64,000 nt of DNA. Origin: Paraclostridium tenue (GTDB taxonomy: Bacteria > Bacillota > Clostridia > Peptostreptococcales > Peptostreptococcaceae). Below, piece by piece: positions 35,342 to 44,567 of the stretch. How positions within the stretch are numbered: position 1 is the stretch's first letter; every line of letters starts with the position of its first letter. The translations under genes and the position numbers were made by a program. The DNA is taken from positions 29,027 through 93,026 of the forward strand of contig NZ_BAAACP010000013.1 in the NCBI RefSeq assembly GCF_039521565.1, given 5' to 3'. The notes beneath the pieces are model-generated. The model saw only the letters and a program-made list of their open reading frames with translations, made no database searches and was not told the DNA's origin.

Positions 35342-36502
35342 ATGAGACGATTTACCAGTATAGTTTTAGCTATGACAATGGTTATTGTGTCTTTAAGCAC
35401 TACTGCATTTGCAGATGATAAAAAAGTTCAAGCACCTATTAATATATCATCTAAGACAGCTATATTAATGGATGTAGGTAGTGGACAGATACTATTTGAG
35501 AAGAATCCACATGAAAAACTTCCTCCAGCTAGTGTTACTAAAGTAATGACTATGTTACTTATAGTTGAAGCATTAGACAGTGGAAAAATAAAGCTAGATG
35601 ATGAAGTTCAAATAAGTGAAAGAGCATCGGAAATGGGAGGAAGCCAAATATTTTTAGAACCTGGAGAAACACAAAAAGTTGATGATCTTTTAAAAGGAAT
35701 AGCTGTTGCATCAGCAAATGATGCTTGTGTAGCTATGGCAGAGTTTGTAGGTGGTAGCGAAGAAGAGTTCGTAGCTATGATGAATAATAAAGCTAAGCAA
35801 TTAGGAATGAAAGATACTAATTTTTCTAATACTAATGGCTTACCAATAGAAAATCATTATACATCTGCACATGACATAGCTTTAATGTCTAGAGAATTAT
35901 TAAAACATGACAAAATAACTAAATATTTAACAACTTGGATGGATCAAATTGTAGTTGGTAAAAAGAAAACAACTATAGGACTTGCAAACACTAATAAAAT
36001 GATAAAGCATTACCAAGGAGCTACTGGAGTTAAAACTGGATTTACACAAGAAGCAAAATATTGTTTATCAGCTTCGGCAAAAAGAGGAGAAACTCATTTA
36101 GTTGCAGTAACGTTAGGTGCGCCTACAACACAAGAAAGATTTAAAGATTCATCTTCGCTATTAAGTTATGGATTTGCAAATTATGAAAGTGTTAAACTAT
36201 GTTCTAAGTCAGATAAAATAGCTACACTAACACTAGATAAAGCAGATGATAATAAAGTAAATTTAGTTGCAAAAGATGATTTAACTGCACTTATAAAAAA
36301 AGGTGAAAGCAAAGATTTTACTAAAAAGATAGATGTATCTAAAAATATAGATTTACCTGTAAAAAAAGGAACTAAATTAGGAACTATAAGCATTTATAAA
36401 GGTGATAAACAAGTAGGTAAAATTGACCTTATAAATGAAAAAGATATAAATAAAGCAAGTTACTTTAAAATGTTTGAAAGAGTTATAGACAATATATTTT
36501 AA
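35342..36502 (+). CDS. dacF: D-alanyl-D-alanine carboxypeptidase (DacF/PBP5 family)
   Basis: A 386-residue exported low-mass penicillin-binding protein that trims the terminal D-Ala from peptidoglycan. A signal peptide ends near residue 25 (TTAFA/DDKK). Serine peptidase S11 motifs are all present: SVTK (nucleophile Ser), SAND (SxN) and KTGFT. A PBP5-type C-terminal beta domain follows, ending in the amphipathic helix SYFKMFERVIDNIF that anchors such enzymes to the membrane. ATG 35342 with AGAGGTG is preferred to GTG 35333. In sporulators DacF acts in spore cortex formation; whether this copy is vegetative or spore-specific is not clear. Confidence 0.95.
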   Translation: MRRFTSIVLAMTMVIVSLSTTAFADDKKVQAPINISSKTAILMDVGSGQILFEKNPHEKLPPASVTKVMTMLLIVEALDSGKIKLDDEVQISERASEMGGSQIFLEPGETQKVDDLLKGIAVASANDACVAMAEFVGGSEEEFVAMMNNKAKQLGMKDTNFSNTNGLPIENHYTSAHDIALMSRELLKHDKITKYLTTWMDQIVVGKKKTTIGLANTNKMIKHYQGATGVKTGFTQEAKYCLSASAKRGETHLVAVTLGAPTTQERFKDSSSLLSYGFANYESVKLCSKSDKIATLTLDKADDNKVNLVAKDDLTALIKKGESKDFTKKIDVSKNIDLPVKKGTKLGTISIYKGDKQVGKIDLINEKDINKASYFKMFERVIDNIF

Positions 36503-36506
36503 AAGA

Positions 36507-36533
36507 TAAGACCTAGTATAACTAGGTCTTTTA
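36507..36533 (+). terminator. Rho-independent terminator
   Basis: AAGACCTAG / CTAGGTCTT arms with a 5-base loop and a short T run. Confidence 0.8.
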
Positions 36534-36666
36534 AATTTAAGCAAATTACTTGTTTTTAAAGATATAGATATAAGAAAAAAGTAAATTTTTAGTTTAAATC
36601 TTAGTTTGATTATAAGTATATATATTGTTATAATAATATTAAAACTTAAAAATAGGAGAAAAATAA

Positions 36667-37260
36667 ATGAATATGTTAAGCCAGTTTTTAGTAACGGCAG
36701 TAGGTATTGCAGTAGCTATATCTGTTCACGAATTTGGGCATGCATATGTAGCTCATCTTTTAGGAGACGATACTGCAAAGATGAGTGGAAGGATGACTTT
36801 AGACCCTATAAAACATGTTGATCCTTTTGGTCTTGTGATGCTTATAGTGGCACATTTTGGTTGGGCTAAGCCAGTTCCAGTAAATCCAAATAATTTTAAA
36901 AACTACAAGGTTGGGAATTTAATAGTCTCATTAGCGGGACCTTTATTTAATGTTATAACAGCTATAATAGTTGCAAATCTTGTTAGATTTGTTAATATGA
37001 AAGCATTATATCTTATATTTAATAGTATATTTGTATATAGTATGGGATTTGCAGCATTTAACCTTTTACCATTACCTCCACTTGATGGATGGGGAATAGT
37101 ATCTAGTTTTATACCAACTAAATATTATGATGCTGTTTATAAGTATGAAAGTATGAGTACAATCATATTTATATTTTTAATCATAACAAATTTTCATGTA
37201 ATAATATTAGATCCTATAATGAAGGTATTATCAAGTATAGTTAATTTATTTATAATATAG
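36667..37260 (+). CDS. Site-2 protease family membrane metallopeptidase (M50)
   Basis: A 197-residue protein with about five membrane helices. The zinc site is ISVHEFGHAYVAHLLGD (HExxH) together with LPLPPLDGW, the second conserved Asp motif. Short M50 members of this kind, without PDZ domains, are common upstream of scpA in clostridia; their substrates are unknown. Ribosome binding site AGGAGA; it sits 30 bases ahead of scpA and is probably co-transcribed. Confidence 0.92.
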   Translation: MNMLSQFLVTAVGIAVAISVHEFGHAYVAHLLGDDTAKMSGRMTLDPIKHVDPFGLVMLIVAHFGWAKPVPVNPNNFKNYKVGNLIVSLAGPLFNVITAIIVANLVRFVNMKALYLIFNSIFVYSMGFAAFNLLPLPPLDGWGIVSSFIPTKYYDAVYKYESMSTIIFIFLIITNFHVIILDPIMKVLSSIVNLFII

Positions 37261-37290
37261 TGGCAATTTTATATAATTTAGAGGTAATTT

Positions 37291-38016
37291 ATGAAGTATA
37301 GTGTACAACTTAAGGTATATGAAGGTCCCCTAGATCTTTTATATGACCTTATAACAAAACATAAAATAGATATAAAGGATATATCTATAATAGAGATAAC
37401 AAAGCAATATCTAGCTTATCTAGATATGCTTGAAGAATTTGATCTTGAAATAGCAAGTGAATTTATTACAATGGCATCTAAGCTTTTACAAATAAAATCT
37501 AAGTATTTATTATACAAACAAAGAAATGATGAAGAGGAAGAGGATCCAAGACTTGAGCTTATGGAAAAGCTTGTTGAGTATAAAAAGTTTAAAAATGCTA
37601 CAGAAGATTTAAAAAATAATGTAACTTATATAGAAGATGTATTTTATAGAAAAAAAGAAGAAGTAGTTATAGAAGAAAAATTAGATTTAGAATCTATATC
37701 TTTAGATGCTATAGTTAAAATACTTCCTCATATATTAAATGTAAAAAAAGATGAATTAGAAGAAGTAAAAGATGATAAGTTAAATAAAATTGTTAGAACT
37801 CGTATTATATCTGTTGAAGAAAAAATGCACTATGTAAGAAATATTATTAAAGAAAAAGAAGATATTAGATTTACAAGTTTAATAACTGATTATGAAAAAG
37901 ACGAAATAATAGCAACATTCTTATCTGTACTAGAACTTATAAAAAGTAATGAAGTAACTGTTGTTCAGGATTTATTCTTTGATGACATCTTAATAAAGAG
38001 GAATATGGAGAGTTAA
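37291..38016 (+). CDS. scpA: Segregation and condensation protein ScpA
   Basis: The kleisin subunit of the Smc-ScpAB condensin. The 241-residue protein starts with the conserved QLKVYEGPLDLLYDLITKHK (Smc-contacting N-terminus), continues with IVEITKQYL-like sequence and acidic ITMASKLLQIKSKYLLYK, and ends with a winged-helix region FTSLITDYEKDEIIATFLSV. It is followed two bases later by scpB, so their translation is coupled. Confidence 0.96.
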   Translation: MKYSVQLKVYEGPLDLLYDLITKHKIDIKDISIIEITKQYLAYLDMLEEFDLEIASEFITMASKLLQIKSKYLLYKQRNDEEEEDPRLELMEKLVEYKKFKNATEDLKNNVTYIEDVFYRKKEEVVIEEKLDLESISLDAIVKILPHILNVKKDELEEVKDDKLNKIVRTRIISVEEKMHYVRNIIKEKEDIRFTSLITDYEKDEIIATFLSVLELIKSNEVTVVQDLFFDDILIKRNMES

Positions 38017-38017
38017 T

Positions 38018-38545
38018 ATGAGACGTGATGAGATAAAAAGTATTATAGAAGCTATAATGTTTGCATATAGCGATCCTATAAGCATAAAAGAATTAAACAA
38101 TGCTATAAATGAAGAACTTTCTTCAAAAGAAATAGAAATAATGTTAAATAGTTTAATTGAAGAGTATAAAGAAAATAATCGTGGAATACAAATTATAAAA
38201 TTACAAGATAAATACCAAATGTGTACAAATAAGGAGTACTCATCTTTTGTAAAAAATATATTAGAACCTAAGAAAAAGAAAACTCTAAGTCAAGCTACTT
38301 TAGAAGCATTAACTATAATAGCTTACAAACAACCTATAACTAAAGTTGAACTAGAAGAAATAAGAGGAGTAAAAAGTGATAAGGTAATTCAAACTCTTAT
38401 TGAAAATGATCTTATATATGAAGCTGGTAGATTAGATAAAATAGGTAAACCTATAATTTATAAAACTACTAATGAGTTTTTAAGATTATTAAATATTGAA
38501 AAACTAGAGGATTTACCACCTATTGAAAATTATGAAAAAGAGTAG
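38018..38545 (+). CDS. scpB: Segregation and condensation protein ScpB
   Basis: The 175-residue partner of ScpA, with two winged-helix domains that dimerise and bind the kleisin. Family features: IKSIIEAIMFAYSDPISIKE, LSQATLEALTIIAYKQPITK and VELEEIRGVKSDKVIQTLIE. Directly follows scpA and is closed by a terminator. Confidence 0.96.
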   Translation: MRRDEIKSIIEAIMFAYSDPISIKELNNAINEELSSKEIEIMLNSLIEEYKENNRGIQIIKLQDKYQMCTNKEYSSFVKNILEPKKKKTLSQATLEALTIIAYKQPITKVELEEIRGVKSDKVIQTLIENDLIYEAGRLDKIGKPIIYKTTNEFLRLLNIEKLEDLPPIENYEKE

Positions 38546-38548
38546 ATT

Positions 38549-38604
38549 AAAAATAGTAGATGATTATTAAATATTTTTATTTATATATCATCTACTATTT
38601 TTTT
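38549..38604 (+). terminator. Terminator behind scpB
   Basis: AAATAGTAGATGA / TCATCTACTATTT arms with a long AT loop and T7 behind. Confidence 0.75.
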
Positions 38605-38620
38605 GTATAGTTTTAAGAAA

Positions 38621-39307
38621 ATGGAAAATAATATAGATATGAATTATAAAGATTTATTAATTTTTTTTATAAAAGTTTTATTACCTATTTCTTTGATAGT
38701 ATTTTTTCTCTTAAAAAGTACTATTCACATAATTATAACATCTAATATAGATAATAAAGATGCAGAAATTAAGATATCATTTATATACTTTTTTAATTTG
38801 ATTAATATAACAAAAACTATTTATCCTATAAGTAAAAGTGATGAAGAAAAACATGAAAAGAAGAAAAATAAATATAAGGAGGATAAAAGTAGATTAAAAA
38901 AACTTAATTTAAAAAAAATAGAGTTAGAAAACTTAATAGTTTTATATAAAATTATTAGAAAAGTTAGAATAAGTGAAATATATTCTAATTTAAGTTATGG
39001 AAGTGAAAATATACAACTTACATCATTTATATACGTTTTAGTTAATATGATTTATGGAAATATAAGTAATTACTTTAAGTCAGATAAAATGTATCTAAAA
39101 GTATCTCCATGTTATAACCAAAATTTTATAAAGTATAAAGGGATACTACATGTAAGTCCAACTGTAAAAGATATAATTATTTTTCTAAAAGGAATTATAT
39201 ATATATATTTTAAAATTAGGCAATATAAAAAAGTTAAATATGGTAAGGAGGCTAGGAAAGATGAGATCGACAAACTCTATAAAAGACCTAATGGACACAA
39301 CGCTTGA
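38621..39307 (+). CDS. DUF2953 family membrane-associated protein (YtfI-like)
   Basis: A 228-residue protein. One N-terminal membrane helix (about 10-35, FFIKVLLPISLIVFFLLKS) is followed by a basic helical part, an EIYSNLSYGSENIQLTSFIY segment characteristic of DUF2953, and a second hydrophobic stretch near the end. In Bacillus and clostridia this family (YtfI) lies just before ytfJ, as here, and is expressed in sporulation. I take ATG 38621; no strong ribosome binding site is seen, and an in-frame TTG at 38603 lies inside the preceding terminator. Confidence 0.8.
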   Translation: MENNIDMNYKDLLIFFIKVLLPISLIVFFLLKSTIHIIITSNIDNKDAEIKISFIYFFNLINITKTIYPISKSDEEKHEKKKNKYKEDKSRLKKLNLKKIELENLIVLYKIIRKVRISEIYSNLSYGSENIQLTSFIYVLVNMIYGNISNYFKSDKMYLKVSPCYNQNFIKYKGILHVSPTVKDIIIFLKGIIYIYFKIRQYKKVKYGKEARKDEIDKLYKRPNGHNA

Positions 39308-39683
39308 TTCAATTAAAACAACAATTGATGCAAATACTATTATTGGAGATCCAATTAAAGCAGAAAATACAATAGTAGTACCTATATCAAAAGTTACTAT
39401 AGGATTTGGGATAGGTGGAGGAGAGTATTCAAGAAACTGTTCAGAAAGAAAAAGAGAAGAAAGGGAATTAGACGATACAAATTTTGCAGGAGGTAGTGCA
39501 GGAGCTGTATCCTTACAACCTGTAGCATTTGTAGTTGTAGAAAATGGAGAAACAAGACTTATGAGTTTAGACCATAGCATAAATATGGTAGATAGCATTT
39601 TAAATGTAACACCTAGAGTATTAGAAAAAATTCAAAAATTAAAAAATAATGAATCAGAAATTAAAGATGATAAAAAATGTTAA
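39261..39683 (+). CDS. ytfJ: Spore protein YtfJ/GerW
   Basis: A 140-residue sporulation protein of the GerW/YtfJ family. Family sequence: STNSIKDLMDTTLDSIKTTI, VPISKVTIGFGIGGGEYS, GGSAGAVSLQPVAFVV. In B. subtilis GerW is made in the forespore and supports L-alanine germination; it marks this organism as a spore former. ATG 39261 has AAGGAGG nine bases ahead; the in-frame ATG at 39240 is upstream of that site. It overlaps the DUF2953 gene by 47 bases, so the pair is coupled. Confidence 0.93.
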   Translation: MRSTNSIKDLMDTTLDSIKTTIDANTIIGDPIKAENTIVVPISKVTIGFGIGGGEYSRNCSERKREERELDDTNFAGGSAGAVSLQPVAFVVVENGETRLMSLDHSINMVDSILNVTPRVLEKIQKLKNNESEIKDDKKC

Positions 39684-39690
39684 TAATATA

Positions 39691-39743
39691 AATAAGAGCT
39701 ATAGTATTAAGGAAATTAAACTTTATTACTATAGCTTTTATTT
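39691..39743 (+). terminator. Probable terminator
   Basis: AAGAGCTATAGTA / TTACTATAGCTTT arms with a 20-base AT loop and a T-rich tail. Confidence 0.6.
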
Positions 39744-39877
39744 AGTTATATAATATTTAATTTCAAAAAATGTTTTACAACTAAATGATTTTGAACTTAA
39801 AAAATTAGAAAAATAATAGTATAATATATATTAAGAATTAGAAATTAGTGCTTATTAATATACAATGAGGTGAATAC

Positions 39878-40318
39878 ATGGAAAATAAAAATATATCAAA
39901 ACTTTTATTAAAAAGTATGAATAATTATCAAAATTTAATAAAAAGTACAAATACCGATAGATATAAACTGGGTAAAGTATTAACTAAAAAGCAATTTTTT
40001 GCGTTAGGTGAAATACAAAAGCATGAAAAAATAGAATTAAAAAATTTAAGTAGAGAATTATATGTTTCAACATCAAGTTTATGTATACTTTTAAATAAAT
40101 TAGTTGAATTAGGTTATGTCTATAGAGAAGAAGATTCTAATGATAGAAGAAATACTTTTTATGGTATAACTGATGAAGGCGAAGTGGTAATTAATAATGA
40201 GCTAGATAAGTTTATGGATATAATAAATGAAAAGCTAGATAATTTAACTTTAGAAAAAAAGAAAGAATTAGAAGAGAGTTTACAAAAAACTATCGATATA
40301 ATGAAAGATATAATGTAG
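39878..40318 (+). CDS. MarR family transcriptional regulator
   Basis: A 146-residue winged-helix regulator: KKQFFALGEIQKHEKIELK, recognition helix region LYVSTSSLCILLNKLVELGYV, and the wing REEDSNDRRNTFYGITDEGE with the diagnostic D-x-R-R. MarR proteins usually control nearby transport or stress genes; here the next gene is leucyl aminopeptidase, 82 bases downstream and without its own obvious promoter. Target unknown. Confidence 0.92.
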   Translation: MENKNISKLLLKSMNNYQNLIKSTNTDRYKLGKVLTKKQFFALGEIQKHEKIELKNLSRELYVSTSSLCILLNKLVELGYVYREEDSNDRRNTFYGITDEGEVVINNELDKFMDIINEKLDNLTLEKKKELEESLQKTIDIMKDIM

Positions 40319-40400
40319 TTTATGTAGAATAAATTTATGGTAGGTATATTTATAAATTGAGTAAATATAAACTATCATAAATTTAAATGGAGGTTTTGAT

Positions 40401-41834
40401 ATGAACATACAAGTTATAAGTAATAAAAAATATCTAGAAGAAAATGAACTAAGTGTATTTTTCGTATATGAAGATAATAGTGTAGATTTAAAAAATGAAA
40501 TATTAAATGCTTTTTTAAAAGATTTTGAAGCAAAATACTCTAATATAGATATATGCAAGGTTTTTACAGAAGGTAAGCTGATAGATTTAATGTTAGTTGG
40601 ATTAGGTAAAAAAGATGAAGTATCTATAGATGATATAAGAAATTTAGGTGGAAATATATCTAAAGAACTAAAAAAATCTAACATAAAAGAAATTAATTTT
40701 TTAAATATAAAAGATGATTTAAATTATAGAGAAATTGAAGCCTTAGTAGAGGGGATTAAATTAGGGGAATACACTTTTGATAAGTATAAAAGTGAAAAGA
40801 AAGAAAGTGTGGATAAAAATATAAATTTAAATTTAGATGAAAGCTATAATGATTATATAAAACAAGGTGAATTACTTGCTGAGATAGCTTTAATATCAAG
40901 AAATTTAGTAAATGAACCATCAAATGTTATATATCCAGAAACTTTAGCAAATGAAGTTATTAATTTAGGTAAAAAGTATGGATTTGAAACTAAGGTATAT
41001 GGAAAAGAAGATATTGAAAAATTGGGAATGGAAGCATTTTTAGCAGTTGCTAAAGGCTCAGATAAAGAACCTAGGCTTATAGTTATGAAATATAATGGAG
41101 ATAAAGAGAGCGATGAAATACTAGGATTAGTTGGAAAAGGATTGACATATGATTCTGGTGGTTATTCTATAAAACCTACAAATTCTATGGTTGATATGAA
41201 AACTGACATGGGTGGAGCAGCAGCTGTTATAGGTGCTATGTGTGGTATTTCAAAATCTAAACTTAATAAAAATGTAATTGCAGTAGTTGCTGCATGTGAA
41301 AATTTAATATCAGGACATGCATATAAGCCAGGAGATATAATAAACTCAATGGGCAAAAAAACTATAGAAATTTTAAATACTGATGCAGAAGGTAGATTAA
41401 CATTAGTAGATGCGGTTTATTATGCTATAAACAGTGAAAAGGTAACTAAAATAGTTGATATAGCAACATTGACGGGTGCTGCACTAGTTGCACTTGGAAC
41501 AGTAGCTACACCTATTATATCTAATAACGATGAGTTTTATAATAAATTAGGCGAAGCAGCAAGTTTATCAGATGAAAAAATATGGAGAATGCCTGTGTTT
41601 GAGGAATTTAAAAAGGTTTTAAAAGGTAAAGAAGCAGATTTAAATAATAGTCCAGGAAGAGATGGAGGGTGTATAACTGCTGGATTATTTATAGGTGAGT
41701 TTGTAGGAGATACTCCATGGATTCATATGGATATAGCGGGAACTAGTGTAAGTTCTAAAGATTTTGGTTATAAATCAAAAGGAGCTACAGGTGAAGGGGC
41801 TAGAACTTTATATAATTTAGCTAAGTTAATTTAA
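40401..41834 (+). CDS. pepA: Leucyl aminopeptidase (M17)
   Basis: A 477-residue cytosolic aminopeptidase with two metal ions. The N-terminal domain spans about 1-165 and the catalytic domain the rest, with SRNLVNEPSNVIYPETLANE, VGKGLTYDSGGYSIKPTNSM (metal-binding Lys and Asp), DMGGAAAVIGAM and the signature NTDAEGRLTLVDAV. The usual KGITFDSGG is KGLTYDSGG here, a conservative change. It recycles amino acids from peptides. RBS GGAGG. Confidence 0.95.
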   Translation: MNIQVISNKKYLEENELSVFFVYEDNSVDLKNEILNAFLKDFEAKYSNIDICKVFTEGKLIDLMLVGLGKKDEVSIDDIRNLGGNISKELKKSNIKEINFLNIKDDLNYREIEALVEGIKLGEYTFDKYKSEKKESVDKNINLNLDESYNDYIKQGELLAEIALISRNLVNEPSNVIYPETLANEVINLGKKYGFETKVYGKEDIEKLGMEAFLAVAKGSDKEPRLIVMKYNGDKESDEILGLVGKGLTYDSGGYSIKPTNSMVDMKTDMGGAAAVIGAMCGISKSKLNKNVIAVVAACENLISGHAYKPGDIINSMGKKTIEILNTDAEGRLTLVDAVYYAINSEKVTKIVDIATLTGAALVALGTVATPIISNNDEFYNKLGEAASLSDEKIWRMPVFEEFKKVLKGKEADLNNSPGRDGGCITAGLFIGEFVGDTPWIHMDIAGTSVSSKDFGYKSKGATGEGARTLYNLAKLI

Positions 41835-41879
41835 ATGATTATTTTATTTAGTTCAATTAAGTACAATGTAGGAAATTTG

Positions 41880-41888
41880 TGGTATAAT
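41880..41888 (+). promoter_or_regulatory. Extended -10 promoter downstream of pepA
   Basis: TGGTATAAT is a consensus extended -10. A terminator lies 50-80 bases downstream and no ORF lies between. Confidence 0.45.
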
Positions 41889-41893
41889 AAAAT

Positions 41894-41966
41894 TAACCTA
41901 AGATTTTAAATTTTCTTCTTACATACTAAGGTATATATTTACTCGCTTAATGGCGAGTATTTTTTT
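41894..41966 (+). ncRNA. Candidate ~70-base transcript ending in a terminator
   Basis: The segment lies between the extended -10 and the TTACTCGC/GCGAGTA hairpin with T8 (41938-41966). The downstream gene at 42053 has its own extended -10 (TGATATAAT, 42004-42012). The hairpin could instead be a distant pepA terminator or an attenuator. Confidence 0.25.
41938..41966 (+). terminator. Rho-independent terminator
   Basis: TACTCGC / GCGAGTA stem, six-base loop, T8. Confidence 0.85.
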
Positions 41967-42052
41967 TATAAATCTGAATATTAAAAAAAAAGAAGTAGTG
42001 TATATGATATAATTAATATATACAAATATTTTAAATTCTATGGGGGGAATTT

Positions 42053-42691
42053 ATGGGGGATAGTAATATAAATTACACAGAAGAAAATTTTAAAGTATAC
42101 ACTAGTATGGTAAAGTATATAAGAAATTTAAAGATGTTAGATATTCATAAAAGACAAATAAGTCAAAAGCTTTATAATATGTATGTAAACTTAAGTTCTA
42201 AAAATATTAACTTACAAAAACATATAGTTAATCCAAAAGAGTTTTGTGATAAATTATGTGAAAGTTATATAAAAAATACATCTTTATATATTGTATATTT
42301 AGAAACAATTAAAAAATTTTCAATTATAGTTGCTATACTAGCTTTAGTTTGTGATTTAATTTTATACAAGCCTTTAGTAACTAAATATTTTGTTTATATA
42401 TTATTAGGGGCGCTTGTAGTTTCACTGGCATTAACATATTTAAAACTATACAGAGCTAATAAATATGGATTAAATGAAGAATCATTAAAGTATAAGGTAA
42501 TATATAATATTATAGCTTTAATATTAATAGTTCCTATGTTTTTTTTAAAAGAAAATATAAAATTAAATGGAAATATTAGTTTGATATTTATAGGAATTGT
42601 ATCTATAGCTATATTTTTTATAACTTCATTTATAATAAAAATATATATTAATAATATAGATAAAAAAATAAGTTGTAGGAGTATAATTTAA
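42053..42691 (+). CDS. Integral membrane protein, function unknown
   Basis: A 212-residue protein: a cytoplasmic helical N-terminal half (about 1-85, with KRQISQKLYNMYVNLSSKN) and four membrane helices (about 88-107, 111-128, 150-165 and 175-195), ending in a basic tail. The order resembles the DUF1129/DUF1048-like group of small Firmicute membrane proteins but I cannot confirm it. RBS GGGGGG six bases ahead of ATG 42053. Convergent with the gene at 42697 and sharing its terminator. Confidence 0.72.
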   Translation: MGDSNINYTEENFKVYTSMVKYIRNLKMLDIHKRQISQKLYNMYVNLSSKNINLQKHIVNPKEFCDKLCESYIKNTSLYIVYLETIKKFSIIVAILALVCDLILYKPLVTKYFVYILLGALVVSLALTYLKLYRANKYGLNEESLKYKVIYNIIALILIVPMFFLKENIKLNGNISLIFIGIVSIAIFFITSFIIKIYINNIDKKISCRSII

Positions 42692-42712
42692 AGCTCCTAC
42701 AACTTTTTTTTT
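42670..42712. terminator. Bidirectional terminator
   Basis: AAGTTGTAGGAG / CTCCTACAACTT arms around a 12-base AT loop with T9. The left arm lies inside the last codons of the plus-strand gene. Confidence 0.85.
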
Positions 42713-43368
42713 CTTTTAAAATTTAAACTTAAATTGTCTTTATCATTGATTATAGAAGGTATATAAATTAATGATGAGATTATTATAAATAACAGCATAC
42801 TATATATAGTATTATTTGAAAAAGTATAATTATAGTTTGCATTTGTGAATTTATTTAATAAAAATGTAAATGAAAAATACAATAAACAAGCTTTAAGATT
42901 ATCTATTATACAATTTGAATTTATTTTAAATTTTCTAATATCTATTAAATAAACCAAAGAGTATAAAAGCAATAATCTAGATGCTACATAAAAAAAGTAT
43001 AGTATATGAGGAAAACTAACTGGAATATCTTTAAAAAAAATCAAGTCTCCTATAGAGCAAACTATGCTCCATGAAAAAAAGATATTAAATAAATGGTATT
43101 TTTTAAAAAGTAAAATTGCAATACATATATATGTTGTAATTCTAGTTATTCCTATTGGTAAAGTGGATAAAACATCATAACTTCTTAAAGATATTAAACA
43201 AATTTGTTCTAGTATAATTTCAAATATAAATGATATACAGATTATTTTTTCTATCAAATAGCTATATGGAAGTAGGTTTTTTGTTAATTTAGGTAGTGTA
43301 AATAAAAATATAGCAACAAATGCTAGAACTATTAAGTGTTGAGTAGAAAATACAAAACTAGGATTCAA
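42697..43368 (-). CDS. YwaF/TIGR02206-like membrane protein
   Basis: A 223-residue protein with about seven membrane helices. FSTQHLIVLAFVAIFLF with an early His, an SLRSYDVLSTLPIGITRIT loop, and the PVSFPHILYFFYVASRLLLL segment follow the TIGR02206/YwaF pattern, though the family's usual histidines are only partly kept. Function unknown. It starts with TTG at 43368 behind AAGGAGG; the nearby ATG at 43373 runs into a stop after two codons. Confidence 0.65.
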   Translation of the reverse strand: MNPSFVFSTQHLIVLAFVAIFLFTLPKLTKNLLPYSYLIEKIICISFIFEIILEQICLISLRSYDVLSTLPIGITRITTYICIAILLFKKYHLFNIFFSWSIVCSIGDLIFFKDIPVSFPHILYFFYVASRLLLLYSLVYLIDIRKFKINSNCIIDNLKACLLYFSFTFLLNKFTNANYNYTFSNNTIYSMLLFIIISSLIYIPSIINDKDNLSLNFKRKKKL

Positions 43369-43577
43369 GCCATTCCCTCCTTAACTATTGGTTATGTAAA
43401 AAGATAAATATATAGTCATGTCCGTTTATACATTATATTCAGTAAATACATAGATGATAATAAAATTTTAAAATTTATATAAACATTTAATTGTAACAAA
43501 ATATTAACTAGTTAATAAATTAGTATTATAGAAATTAAAAAATAGACATTTAAAATTGATCTAAGGGAAGTGATTCT

Positions 43578-44534
43578 TTGAAAAGAATATGTATACAACC
43601 ATGTGCAGATTGTGGTAGCAAGTATTGTCCATGTCATTTAGCGTATTCAGGGGATTGTATTCAGTGCAGTTTAATTCAAGGCAGTAAAACATGTGATTGT
43701 ATATGGCAAGGGGTATGTATATACAATGAATTAGAGCATAATAAAAATGTAGCTTGCAATCAAAAGATTGATACACTATGTGATGTTAAAGTAAAGAAAG
43801 AAATTTTAAAAGACATATATTTATTAGAAATAAAAACTCCTAAGAAGCTTTTAGAAGAATTATTAAATCCAGGGTCATATATACTTCTAAGAGGTAAAAA
43901 TGAAATTGATTCTAAATATAATGTACCTATATCTGTTATGGATGTAGATTTTGAAAATGAAATTTTAAAGGTGGTTATAAAAGAAGTAGGACACAAAACT
44001 AAAAGTTTATTAAGTTCTAATGAAGTTTGGGTTAGAGGGCCTTATTTAAATGGAGTACTTGGACTTAAAGAATTTAAGTTGACTACAAATAGTAATGTAG
44101 CTGTAATATTAAGTGGATTATCTCAAGTTAATGCCCCTAAAATAATAAAATATATTTTGAAAAATAATAATTATGTAGAAGTATTTATAGATACAAGAAG
44201 AACTATAGTAGACGAAGTTATAGAAAAAATTAAAGATTTAAACGTTAATATTCACTTTATAAATACAAAAGAAGATGAAGAACTAATAAAAGATTTTATA
44301 AAAAGAAATAATGTTAAATTAGTATACAGTGGAGGGTTTAATTCATTTAATAAAGAGATAATGAAATTAGTTGATAGTGTTGATGAAAATATTAGATTTG
44401 CTATAGCAAATAATAATTTAATTGTTTGTGGAGAAGGTATATGTGGAGGTTGTACAGTTGTAGTTAATGGTAAAAGAATAAAATCTTGTAAAGCTCAGAT
44501 AAATGGAAGAGATTATTTGAAAAGTTTAAAATAA
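43578..44534 (+). CDS. Cysteine-rich FAD/NAD-binding electron-transfer protein, PyrK-like
   Basis: A 318-residue redox protein. The first 60 residues hold eleven cysteines (C5, C9, C12, C17, C19, C27, C30, C39, C41, C47, C60), enough for one or two iron-sulfur clusters or a zinc knot. Residues about 65-280 have the layout of ferredoxin-reductase-like PyrK subunits, with a flavin domain then a nucleotide-binding domain. The C-terminus carries CGEGICGGC...C (C284, C289, C292, C304), the PyrK-type [2Fe-2S] motif. There is no pyrD nearby, so dihydroorotate is not the obvious substrate. Starts with TTG 43578 behind AAGGGAAG; a FAD oxidoreductase follows. Confidence 0.85.
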   Translation: MKRICIQPCADCGSKYCPCHLAYSGDCIQCSLIQGSKTCDCIWQGVCIYNELEHNKNVACNQKIDTLCDVKVKKEILKDIYLLEIKTPKKLLEELLNPGSYILLRGKNEIDSKYNVPISVMDVDFENEILKVVIKEVGHKTKSLLSSNEVWVRGPYLNGVLGLKEFKLTTNSNVAVILSGLSQVNAPKIIKYILKNNNYVEVFIDTRRTIVDEVIEKIKDLNVNIHFINTKEDEELIKDFIKRNNVKLVYSGGFNSFNKEIMKLVDSVDENIRFAIANNNLIVCGEGICGGCTVVVNGKRIKSCKAQINGRDYLKSLK

Positions 44535-44567
44535 TATAATGTTTATACTGTTAAGGGGGAATACAAA

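Noticed and set aside
36606..36821. A 71-residue plus-strand frame overlapping the M50 protease start
   Set aside because: Wrong frame of the conserved HExxH protease; its C-terminal half is an arginine- and cysteine-rich shadow with no ribosome binding site.
43561..43996. Minus-strand frames under the cysteine-rich redox gene
   Set aside because: They are antisense to the cysteine cluster and the flavin domain; no start signals.
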